From UBA6136 sp044378425 (GTDB lineage: Bacteria; Pseudomonadota; Gammaproteobacteria; Methylococcales; Methylococcaceae), in NCBI GenBank assembly GCA_044378425.1, contig JBILXN010000175.1, forward strand, positions 1-5,162: DNA of 5,162 bases, read 5' to 3'. This document shows positions 1 through 5,006 of the stretch, piece by piece (position 1 is the stretch's first letter; every line of letters begins with the position of its first letter). The notes under the pieces are model-generated. The model did no database searches, was not told the origin of the DNA, and was given only the letters and a program-made list of their open reading frames with translations. The position numbers and the translations under genes are program-made.

Positions 1-530
1 GACTGCATGTGGCGCATATACTGGGCGTAGATATCGGCTGCACCCGGCACCTCCTCATGGACACTGTTGGCCGCCTGTTCGGGTGTCAGAAACAGATTTT
101 TCCAGCGGCTGATCTGTGCAGCATGGCGTTCGGCGTGATCCATATCCCATTCCGGCCTGCCGTGCTTGATCAGTTCCTTGACCAGCACCAGCCGGTCATG
201 CTCGTCAAAGATGGAAATGCCCTTCTTGAAGCCCAAAGCCCGGTGTTCCTGCCGGACGATGTCAAGCCCCAACGCGTGGAAGGTCGAGACCGTCAGGCCC
301 CGGGTGGCCTTGTCCTCGACGATCTTGCCCACCCGGCCCTTCATCTCCCGTGCCGCCTTGTTGGTAAACGTCACTGCAGCAATGTGACGGGCGGGCATAC
401 CCTGCCGGATGAGATAAGCGATCTTCTCGGTAATCACCCGGGTCTTGCCACTGCCGGCACCGGCCAGCACCAGTAGCGGTCGGTCCACCTGGACCACGGC
501 GGCCTGTTGTTGGGGGTTGAGTTGCGACAT
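1..530 (-). CDS. rep: ATP-dependent DNA helicase Rep, N-terminal part (cut by left edge)
   Basis: Superfamily 1A 3'-5' DNA helicase of the UvrD/Rep type, a cytoplasmic enzyme that uses ATP to unwind DNA and, in E. coli, helps replication forks past bound proteins. Only the first 176 residues are in the window; the full protein is usually about 670 residues. Visible motifs in order are the Q motif LNPQQQAAV (residues 4-12), Walker A AGAGSGKT (23-30), motif Ia TFTNKAAREM (54-63) and motif Ib STFHALGLD (82-90). The combination of RHIAAVTFTNKAAREMK, STFHALGLDI and the later SRWKNL matches Rep better than UvrD or PcrA. The ATG at 530 gives the expected Rep N-terminus, 19 residues before the glycine-rich loop region. 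No strong Shine-Dalgarno lies before it. It begins 41 bases after the comM stop on the same strand, so it is probably cotranscribed with comM. The name is near certain; motifs II-VI cannot be checked because they lie outside the window. Confidence 0.95.
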   Translation of the reverse strand, partial: MSQLNPQQQAAVVQVDRPLLVLAGAGSGKTRVITEKIAYLIRQGMPARHIAAVTFTNKAAREMKGRVGKIVEDKATRGLTVSTFHALGLDIVRQEHRALGFKKGISIFDEHDRLVLVKELIKHGRPEWDMDHAERHAAQISRWKNLFLTPEQAANSVHEEVPGAADIYAQYMRHMQ

Positions 531-571
531 AGCCAGCGAATCCAGAATGGAGAGAAGGAATGGGAGGGCTG

Positions 572-2092
572 TCAGCGCGCCGCCGGCGACTGCCGGTCCA
601 GCCGCCGATAGCCGATGGCTTCGGACACATGGGCCGGACTGATATGCTCGCTGCTGCCCAGATCGGCAATGGTTCGGGCCAGTTTCAGAATGCGGTGATA
701 GGCCCGGTGGGAGAGTCCCAGTTTGTCGATGGCCATTTCCAGCAGACGGTGGCCCTCATCGCTCACCTGACAGACCCGTTTGAGTTGCTGCGGATTAAGC
801 CAGGCATTCGGGCGGCCGGTACGCGCCATGGCAACGCTGCGGGCAGCCATAACCCGCGCACGAATGCTGGCGCTGCGCTCCTCCCCACCTGCGGTACCGT
901 GCCGGAGCAGTTCCTGGGAGACACGCTGCACATCGACATGCATGTCGATGCGATCCAGTAGCGGGCCGGAGATACGGCCGCGATAGCGTAAAACCTGATC
1001 GACCGTACAGCGACAGCGACCCGATGGGTCGCCCTGATAACCGCAGGGACAGGGGTTCATCGCGGCAATTAACTGGAACCGCGCCGGAAAATCGACCTGC
1101 CGGGCCGCGCGGGAAATGGTGATGATGCCGGTTTCCAATGGCTCACGCAGCACTTCCAGCACCTTACGCTCGAATTCCGGCAACTCATCCAGAAACAGCA
1201 CACCATTGGTCGCCAGTGATACTTCACCTGGCTTGGGATTGCCACCCCCTCCGACCAGAGCCGGGGCCGAGGCCGTGTGATGGGGTGACCGAAACGGCGG
1301 CTGGCGCCAGCGTAGCGGATCGAAGGGCGTATCACTGACCGAGGCTATGGCCGCGCTCTGCAAGGCCTCATCATCACTCAACAGCGGCAAAATGCCGGGC
1401 ATGCGCGAGGCCAGCATCGATTTACCGGTGCCGGGTGGCCCCATCAGCAACAGGTTATGGCGGCCCGCCGCCGCGATCTCCATCGCGCGCTTCACCTGGA
1501 AATGGCCATGAACATCAGCAAAATCGGGCAGGTCATCGTCACCCGTTTCTGCCTTTACGGTCGTCGCACACTCAAGCCGGCGCTGGCCATTGATATGCGC
1601 GCAGACCTCAAGCAAGTGACGGGCAGGCAGAATCTCGACCCCCTCAACCAATGCCGCCTCATCGGCATTTTCCTGCGGCACCACCAGTGCCCGGCCGGCA
1701 TTGCGGGCCTGTATCGCGACCGGCAGTACACCCGCCACCGGACGAAGTTCGCCACCTAGCGACAACTCACCCAGAAACTCAAGCCGCTCCAGTGCGGCCA
1801 AAGGCAACTGGCCGGAGGCCGCGAGGATGCCGAGCGCGATCGGCAGGTCGAAACGGCCGCCCTCCTTGGGAATGTCAGCCGGCGCCATGTTGACGGTAAC
1901 CCGCTGCATCGGAAACTCAAACTGGCAGTTCACCAGCGCCCCCCTCACCCGGTCCTTGCTTTCCTTGACCGCAGCCTCAGGCAGCCCGACGATGCTGAGG
2001 GCCGGCAGACCGTTAGCGATATGCACCTCAACTGTCACCAACGGAGCATTGATACCCTGTCGACCCCGCGTATAAATAACAGCCAGCGTCAT
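572..2092 (-). CDS. comM: ComM/YifB family AAA+ ATPase, branch-migration helicase of natural transformation
   Basis: Full-length (506 residues) member of the YifB/ComM Mg-chelatase-like family. Work on Vibrio cholerae ComM showed a hexameric helicase that promotes branch migration while transforming DNA is integrated; many non-competent bacteria also carry it. The N-terminal domain (about residues 1-170, a Lon-protease-like ChlI fold) holds TVEVHIANGLP, SIVGLPEAAVKESKDRVR and the conserved NMAPADIPKEGGRFDLPIAL region (68-87). The AAA+ core follows, with Walker A GPPGTGKS (218-225), RSPHHTAS (268-275), Walker B VLFLDELPE (298-306), a cysteine cluster at C348, C350, C360 and C362, and the arginine-finger region SGPLLDRIDMHVDV (375-388). 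The C-terminal lid (about 400-497) has the sensor-2-like LSHRAYHRILKLARTIADL (460-478). I chose ATG 2092 because MTLAVIYTRG matches the family start (MSLSIVHTRA in E. coli). The same frame stays open to an ATG at 2227, but that stretch lies inside ubiK and looks unlike any ComM. All key residues are intact. Confidence 0.97.
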   Translation of the reverse strand: MTLAVIYTRGRQGINAPLVTVEVHIANGLPALSIVGLPEAAVKESKDRVRGALVNCQFEFPMQRVTVNMAPADIPKEGGRFDLPIALGILAASGQLPLAALERLEFLGELSLGGELRPVAGVLPVAIQARNAGRALVVPQENADEAALVEGVEILPARHLLEVCAHINGQRRLECATTVKAETGDDDLPDFADVHGHFQVKRAMEIAAAGRHNLLLMGPPGTGKSMLASRMPGILPLLSDDEALQSAAIASVSDTPFDPLRWRQPPFRSPHHTASAPALVGGGGNPKPGEVSLATNGVLFLDELPEFERKVLEVLREPLETGIITISRAARQVDFPARFQLIAAMNPCPCGYQGDPSGRCRCTVDQVLRYRGRISGPLLDRIDMHVDVQRVSQELLRHGTAGGEERSASIRARVMAARSVAMARTGRPNAWLNPQQLKRVCQVSDEGHRLLEMAIDKLGLSHRAYHRILKLARTIADLGSSEHISPAHVSEAIGYRRLDRQSPAAR

Positions 2093-2098
2093 CGCGCC

Positions 2099-2108
2099 AG
2101 CGTCCTCA
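2099..2108 (-). promoter_or_regulatory. Ribosome binding site of comM overlapping the ubiK stop
   Basis: On the minus strand the ubiK stop reads TGAGGACGCT, so the Shine-Dalgarno GAGGA shares bases with the stop codon and lies 10 bases before the comM ATG at 2092. The overlap suggests that ribosomes finishing ubiK can load directly onto comM. It also supports ATG 2092 over the upstream in-frame ATG at 2227. Confidence 0.55.
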
Positions 2109-2363
2109 GTCCTGGCGCACAGCCAGTTGTTGCTCAAGCTGGCTAACCCGCGCCTCCAGAGCCTCAAGTTGTGTACGGGTTCGCGCCAGCACAGCGCACT
2201 GAACATCAAACTCCTCGCGACTGACAAGATTCATGCGACTGAAAGAGGCCTGCAGGATGGCATGAAAGGTCTTTTCGGCATCGGATTTGATGAACTGGAT
2301 GTCGGCGGGCACCGCACCCGCCAGCCGTTTGGCAAGATCATTAAGTAGCGTGGGATCAAACAT
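2106..2363 (-). CDS. ubiK: Ubiquinone biosynthesis accessory factor UbiK (YqiC/BMFP family)
   Basis: Small (85-residue) cytoplasmic or membrane-peripheral protein of the BMFP/YqiC family. In E. coli and Salmonella UbiK is needed for efficient aerobic ubiquinone synthesis; it binds UbiJ and is thought to help present the lipid intermediates to the Ubi enzymes. The start MFDPTLLNDLAKRL matches the E. coli N-terminus (MIDPKKIEQIARQV). An amphipathic helix covers about residues 4-40. The signature SRMNLVSREEFDVQ (42-55) is almost identical to RLDLVSREEFDVQ of the family, and the C-terminal part (about 57-82) has the leucine heptads of a coiled coil (LEALEARVSQLEQQL), which in homologues mediates trimerisation. 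It is slightly shorter than the E. coli protein, lacking part of the disordered tail. It is the first gene of the proposed ubiK-comM-rep unit and ends 13 bases before comM. No convincing Shine-Dalgarno precedes the ATG; the start is fixed by homology. The pseudomonad locus also has glnK/amtB near this gene; they are absent here. Confidence 0.93.
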   Translation of the reverse strand: MFDPTLLNDLAKRLAGAVPADIQFIKSDAEKTFHAILQASFSRMNLVSREEFDVQCAVLARTRTQLEALEARVSQLEQQLAVRQD

Positions 2364-2426
2364 AAGCGTGCCGCTGGTTGGAATTAATCAAGGAAAGGCA
2401 GAACATGACTGCATGGGTTGCCTGAG

Positions 2427-2456
2427 AGCATAGCAAGGTCACCGGCCAGCGTCCAA
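2427..2456 (-). promoter_or_regulatory. Candidate promoter of the ubiK-comM-rep unit
   Basis: Read on the minus strand, TTGGAC (2451-2456) is followed after 18 bases by TATGCT (2427-2432), which is preceded by TGC and so forms an extended -10 element (TGCTATGCT). The -10 matches 4 of 6 consensus bases and the -35 only 3 of 6. Transcription would start near 2420 and leave a leader of about 55 bases before the ubiK ATG at 2363. It is assigned by eye only and is uncertain. Confidence 0.25.
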
Positions 2457-2481
2457 AACCAGGCCCACGAAAATCAACGTC

Positions 2482-2505
2482 TACCGACCGCACGTTTCGG
2501 TAAAC
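2482..2505. repeat. Overlapping inverted repeats, possible operator
   Basis: A perfect 6-base inverted repeat, TACCGA and TCGGTA, has a 9-base spacer (arm centres 15 bases apart). Its right arm is nested with GTTT-CGGT-AAAC (2494-2505). The right half overlaps the possible -10 TAAACT for the gene at 2543, a usual place for a repressor site. Arms this short can arise by chance, so the functional reading is speculative. Confidence 0.25.
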
Positions 2506-2542
2506 TGAACCCTCCCAAATCCCGGCAAAGAGAGTGTGAAGT

Positions 2543-2857
2543 ATGGCCGATAACAGCGAGTGGTACCGCATCACCCTATCCCGAGCCGATTTTGAAGGCG
2601 GCGAGGGCGACGTATTGCGGCGAGCTTTCCAGCAGATCTACATCGCCAGCAACGGCCCGCCAGGCATGGCGATGCTGGGCGGAAAAAGGGTGGGCGGCGA
2701 TGGCTACTGCATCTACTTCACCCCCCCCTCGCTGCCCTATGCCCGTGCGCTGGTCAAGGCTTACTCCGCCGTTCAGGACATACCGCCCGGCCGCCGCAAC
2801 CTCACGCTCATGGCGGGCGACGTCGATGCGGGTCGGCTCGACATGCGCGCCTTTTGA
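2543..2857 (+). CDS. Unrecognised 104-residue cytoplasmic protein
   Basis: I do not recognise this protein or any domain in it. The coding nature is well supported: the frame has strong G/C preference in third positions like its neighbours, and a sensible amino acid mix. The start ATG at 2543 has only a weak purine-rich stretch (AAAGAGAG, 2527-2534) ahead of it. There is no signal peptide or membrane segment. The pattern suggests a small alpha/beta fold: a strand WYRITLS (7-13), a helix GDVLRRAFQQIYIAS (22-36), a glycine-rich turn GPPGMAMLGGKRVGGDG (38-54), a strand YCIYFTPP (55-62), a helix YARALVKAYSAV (66-77) and a strand RNLTLMAGD (85-93). The single cysteine is C56. A run of eight C (2721-2728) encodes T60-P61-P62. 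It is the only plus-strand gene here, divergent from ubiK and convergent with the mscS-type gene, 12 bases stop to stop. Its function cannot be inferred from context. Confidence 0.78.
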   Translation: MADNSEWYRITLSRADFEGGEGDVLRRAFQQIYIASNGPPGMAMLGGKRVGGDGYCIYFTPPSLPYARALVKAYSAVQDIPPGRRNLTLMAGDVDAGRLDMRAF

Positions 2858-2859
2858 TA

Positions 2860-2877
2860 GGGGCCTGGTTCAGCCCG
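2860..2877. terminator. Hairpin between convergent stop codons, possible weak bidirectional terminator
   Basis: GGG (2861-2863) pairs with CCC (2874-2876), and CTG (2865-2867) pairs with CAG (2871-2873). This gives a 6-base-pair stem with one bulged C and a GTT loop. It occupies the junction between the plus-strand stop (2855-2857) and the minus-strand stop (2870-2872). Neither strand has a T run after the stem, so it is not a classical intrinsic terminator. It may only slow polymerase or protect 3' ends. Confidence 0.25.
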
Positions 2878-4582
2878 CTCCGCCCGCCCGCTCGAACTTC
2901 ACCCCATTAGCTTCTGCCAGCCGGAGAATGGCGAGCATGATGCGATCGCGCTCCAGGTATTCAGCCGTTCTATCGGGCACGCGAATGGTGTAATCAAGGT
3001 GGATCTCCAGCCCTTCCAATCCTATCTCGCTCAGGATCACTCGGGTTTTCTCTTTCTGTACACCTGAATAGTTATCCAGCATGGCTCGGATGCCAAGCTT
3101 CAGGCTTTCCAGGCGTTCGACGGGGGTATCAAGCTCAAAATGGAGCTGTCGTTCGATGCGCCAGTTCTTGCGGAGGCTCAGATTTTCGATTTTACCGTTG
3201 ACGAGCTCGCTACTGGGAATACTGACCAGCGTGTTCTGCGTGGTTCTGAGCCGGGTGCTCCGAAAACCAACATCCTCCACCACCCCTTCAATCAGGCCAA
3301 CCTTAATCGAATGGCCAATCCGGAACGGTTTTTCGATCATGATAATCAGCGAACCAAACAGGTTGGCCAGGGTTTGCTGGCCAGCCAAGGCGACGGCCAG
3401 ACCGCCGATACCCAAGCCTGCCACCACCGAGTACGCCGGCAACCCTATCCGGCTGGCCCCTTCGATCAGAATACTGATCGAAAGCGACATACCGATCAGA
3501 CGCAGGGCTAGCCGGATCAGTTGGCTATCGACGCTGCTGGATTTGAGTTTTTCCATATTGATCAGGACTTCCGCCAGCACGCTGCCAGTCACCCACACCA
3601 GCCAGGTCAGCGATAGATAAAACACGGTCCACAGCGACAGCGTCAGACAGGTATAGACGCCGCCGGAAATCCGCAGAACATAGGTCAATAACCATATGGC
3701 TACCGGCACAAAGCCGACCAGACTGAGCGGCGTCAGCACAGTGAGCCATTGCCGGTCGGCGCGTTTGACCAGGGCTTTGCGTATACGGGCAATCAGCACC
3801 AACAGTCCGTACAGCGTGCCTAGAACGATGAAAATACCGAACCAGCGCCATAGCGGCTGATCCAGCAGCAGGATTTTGGTCCACCCGGGAATAGCAAATA
3901 ACCAGCGGGGAGGAATCACCAGCCGCAAAGCCATGGCGATACCAGCCGGCGAATGGAACGTGAGTTCATACCAGCCCGAAGTGGCGCCCGGCTGATAGGG
4001 CAGGTGCCTGACCTTCTCGAAGAAAAGGGGAATACGGTTGACGGTATCGGCAGTAAACAGGTACTCGCCTGCCCTGGGCCCCTGCTCAATCAGGGCAATA
4101 CGAATTTCCGTCCCCGTGATCCCCCAGCGCTTGACACCCAGTCGGGCCATGGCCTCGGCATCGGGCACCTGCTCCAAAGGCGGTAGCGCAATATGATCAA
4201 GCACCTCCTTGAGCTGTATGGTCAAACGCCAGGTGTACTCCTCAAGTGAGGCCGGCGGTAAACCGCTGAGATCAAGATAGCGAGGCGCATCCTGCATGTG
4301 CTGCGCGGTCTGGTGGACCGTGGCCAGTTCGCCCTCATTGGGGAACAGGCGCCCTGAGGCCATATAGTGCATGACGGCGCCGTGCTCGCCATACATTGAG
4401 TCATAGCGGTCTTTCATCATACCGAGAAAACCTTCCAGCGTACTGCGCGGGCTGGAGGTGTCGATCGGCGCCAGCGGACTACTTAAGGTGGTGGCGGCCA
4501 TGATCGAACACGCGCCCTGCAGTAGCAGCAAGGTCACAAACAAAATAGAGCGAGAACGTCTTGCTTGGCGGGTCTGGATCAT
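2870..4582 (-). CDS. MscS-family mechanosensitive ion channel with large periplasmic N-terminal domain
   Basis: Inner-membrane channel of 570 residues, about twice the size of E. coli MscS (286). Such channels open under membrane tension and release solutes on osmotic downshift. Residues 1-29 look like a signal peptide (RQARRSRS, then ILFVTLLLLQGAC). A periplasmic region of about 30-240 has no motif I recognise. Hydrophobic segments lie near 247-266, 281-303, 309-336, 355-375 and 382-412. The last is the MscS pore helix, rich in small residues (AGLGIGGLAVALAGQQTLANLFGS, 388-411). The beta domain follows with EKPFRIG (417-423), GVVEDVGFRSTRLRT (433-447), IPSSELVNGKIENLS (455-469), and an alpha/beta C-terminus to about 565. 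Oddly, the Asp that usually follows RIG is His424. ATG 4582 gives a good signal-peptide n-region, but no Shine-Dalgarno precedes it. The gene lies 10 bases after the small exported protein gene, so they form an operon. The family is certain; the subfamily is not. Confidence 0.95.
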   Translation of the reverse strand: MIQTRQARRSRSILFVTLLLLQGACSIMAATTLSSPLAPIDTSSPRSTLEGFLGMMKDRYDSMYGEHGAVMHYMASGRLFPNEGELATVHQTAQHMQDAPRYLDLSGLPPASLEEYTWRLTIQLKEVLDHIALPPLEQVPDAEAMARLGVKRWGITGTEIRIALIEQGPRAGEYLFTADTVNRIPLFFEKVRHLPYQPGATSGWYELTFHSPAGIAMALRLVIPPRWLFAIPGWTKILLLDQPLWRWFGIFIVLGTLYGLLVLIARIRKALVKRADRQWLTVLTPLSLVGFVPVAIWLLTYVLRISGGVYTCLTLSLWTVFYLSLTWLVWVTGSVLAEVLINMEKLKSSSVDSQLIRLALRLIGMSLSISILIEGASRIGLPAYSVVAGLGIGGLAVALAGQQTLANLFGSLIIMIEKPFRIGHSIKVGLIEGVVEDVGFRSTRLRTTQNTLVSIPSSELVNGKIENLSLRKNWRIERQLHFELDTPVERLESLKLGIRAMLDNYSGVQKEKTRVILSEIGLEGLEIHLDYTIRVPDRTAEYLERDRIMLAILRLAEANGVKFERAGGAG

Positions 4583-4593
4583 CGGTAGGCCAT
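4579..4593 (-). other. Four-codon minicistron bridging the small exported protein gene and the mscS-type gene
   Basis: On the minus strand the TAA stop of the upstream gene overlaps an ATG (TAATG, 4591-4595). That ATG opens the frame ATG GCC TAC CGA TGA. Its TGA (4579-4581) overlaps the ATG of the channel gene (4580-4582) as ATGA. Both junctions have the form typical of translational coupling, while the channel gene has no Shine-Dalgarno of its own. A peptide MAYR would have no expected function; the likely role, if any, is to hand ribosomes on. The sequence is certain, the function is inference. Confidence 0.35.
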
Positions 4594-4973
4594 TATGGTT
4601 GGGTGGGGTAGCCGCTGCCCGCTATCTGCGCGGCCGAAGGGGACGGTACCCGGCTATAAGCGGAACCCTGCTGGGTCAGATAGGCTACATTGCTGTAGTA
4701 ATAGGGCATGACCCCGCCGTCATGGTAGTAACCGTTGTGGTTTTCCCCTTGCAGATGAGGCTGCAGCGTATTGGCCTCACCCTCTGCCTTGTTTTGGGCC
4801 TTGTCCTCCTGCGGGTCGCGGTTTTGCTGCATCTGCTCCCGGGTCGCGTCACTGGATGCGCTGGTGCCGGACCCTCCCCGCCTATAGCCAGAGGCAGGCA
4901 GCGTCAGCATAAGATGGCCCAGCAGGCAGGCATGCAAACGGTGGGGCCGGATCAACAAAAATGAGTATGTCAT
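4593..4973 (-). CDS. Small exported Tyr/Gln-rich protein of unknown function
   Basis: I do not recognise this 126-residue protein. The N-terminus looks like a signal peptide: R9, H11 and R12, then a hydrophobic stretch LHACLLGHLMLTLPASG (13-29), with cleavage plausible after A27-S-G29. The mature part appears disordered: Gly/Ser-rich at 33-41, a charged Gln/Asn/Glu-rich segment at 42-80, then a tyrosine-rich segment with GYYHDGG (81-87), PYYYSN (90-95) and Y98, Y106 and Y122. C16 lies inside the signal peptide and the residues before it do not form a lipobox. ATG 4973 is supported by AGCGAGGA (4984-4991), 9 bases upstream; M22 is a weaker internal alternative. Codon use agrees with real coding. 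It lies 25 bases after the DUF2092-like gene and 10 bases before the channel gene, so a periplasmic or surface role connected to these is plausible but unproven. Confidence 0.65.
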   Translation of the reverse strand: MTYSFLLIRPHRLHACLLGHLMLTLPASGYRRGGSGTSASSDATREQMQQNRDPQEDKAQNKAEGEANTLQPHLQGENHNGYYHDGGVMPYYYSNVAYLTQQGSAYSRVPSPSAAQIAGSGYPTQP

Positions 4974-4983
4974 GATCGCGAAT

Positions 4984-4991
4984 CCTCGCTG
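4984..4991 (-). promoter_or_regulatory. Ribosome binding site of the small exported protein gene
   Basis: The minus strand carries AGCGAGGA ending 9 bases before ATG 4973. It is the clearest Shine-Dalgarno in the envelope operon and decides the start in favour of 4973 over the internal ATG encoding M22. It contrasts with the channel gene downstream, which has none. Confidence 0.55.
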
Positions 4992-4994
4992 GAT

Positions 4995-5006
4995 AGCATC
5001 AATGCT
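4995..5006. repeat. Short palindrome over the stop codon of the DUF2092-like gene
   Basis: AGCAT and ATGCT are separated by two bases (AGCATCAATGCT) and span the TGA stop at 4999-5001. The loop is too small for a stable hairpin with all five pairs formed. There is no T run, so it is not a terminator, and transcription should continue into the next gene. Confidence 0.25.

Larger units (their letters stand above)
2364..2542. other. Divergent intergenic region between ubiK and the 104-residue gene
   Basis: These 179 bases separate two divergently transcribed genes and must hold promoters for both. Besides the candidate ubiK promoter, the side facing the plus-strand gene has TAAACT (2501-2506), a possible -10 with no good -35. 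Two overlapping inverted repeats lie there: TACCGA/TCGGTA (2482-2487 and 2497-2502) and GTTT-CGGT-AAAC (2494-2505). They could form an operator, but nothing identifies a regulator. A 72-codon minus-strand reading frame crosses the region; it has no family resemblance and overlaps the start of the plus-strand gene, so I treat it as spurious. Confidence 0.5.

Noticed and set aside
9..476. 155-codon plus-strand open frame over rep
   Set aside because: It is antisense to highly conserved Rep helicase motifs and is a shadow frame.
1030..1050. Cysteine cluster in ComM as evidence of an unusual zinc-finger insertion
   Set aside because: NPCPCGYxGD with a following CxC is a standard feature of the YifB/ComM family.
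2093..2227. 45-residue N-terminal extension of ComM in the same frame, from the ATG at 2227
   Set aside because: It overlaps most of ubiK in another frame, resembles no ComM N-terminus, and the family start matches MTLAVIYTRG at 2092, which has its own ribosome binding site.
2356..2574. 72-codon open frame on the minus strand across the divergent spacer
   Set aside because: It overlaps the start of both neighbouring genes, has no ribosome binding site and shows no recognisable family.
2418..2993. 191-codon open frame on the plus strand
   Set aside because: It is the shifted frame of the 104-residue gene plus antisense of the channel 3' end. The composition (Arg, Ser and Pro-rich) is typical of shadow frames in GC-rich DNA.
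3081..3620. 179-codon open frame antisense to the channel gene
   Set aside because: It is Ser/Arg-rich and mirrors the conserved MscS coding strand; there is no evidence that it is coding.
4508..4525. Lipobox at C25 of the channel protein (LLLLQGAC)
   Set aside because: Position -3 is Gln instead of Leu, so lipid attachment is unlikely; an ordinary signal peptide or signal anchor fits better.
4458..4964. 168-codon plus-strand open frame antisense to the small exported protein gene
   Set aside because: It could rival the minus-strand gene on length. However, the minus-strand frame has a good ribosome binding site, a signal peptide and operon spacing, while this frame runs into the channel gene's 5' end and looks like a shadow.
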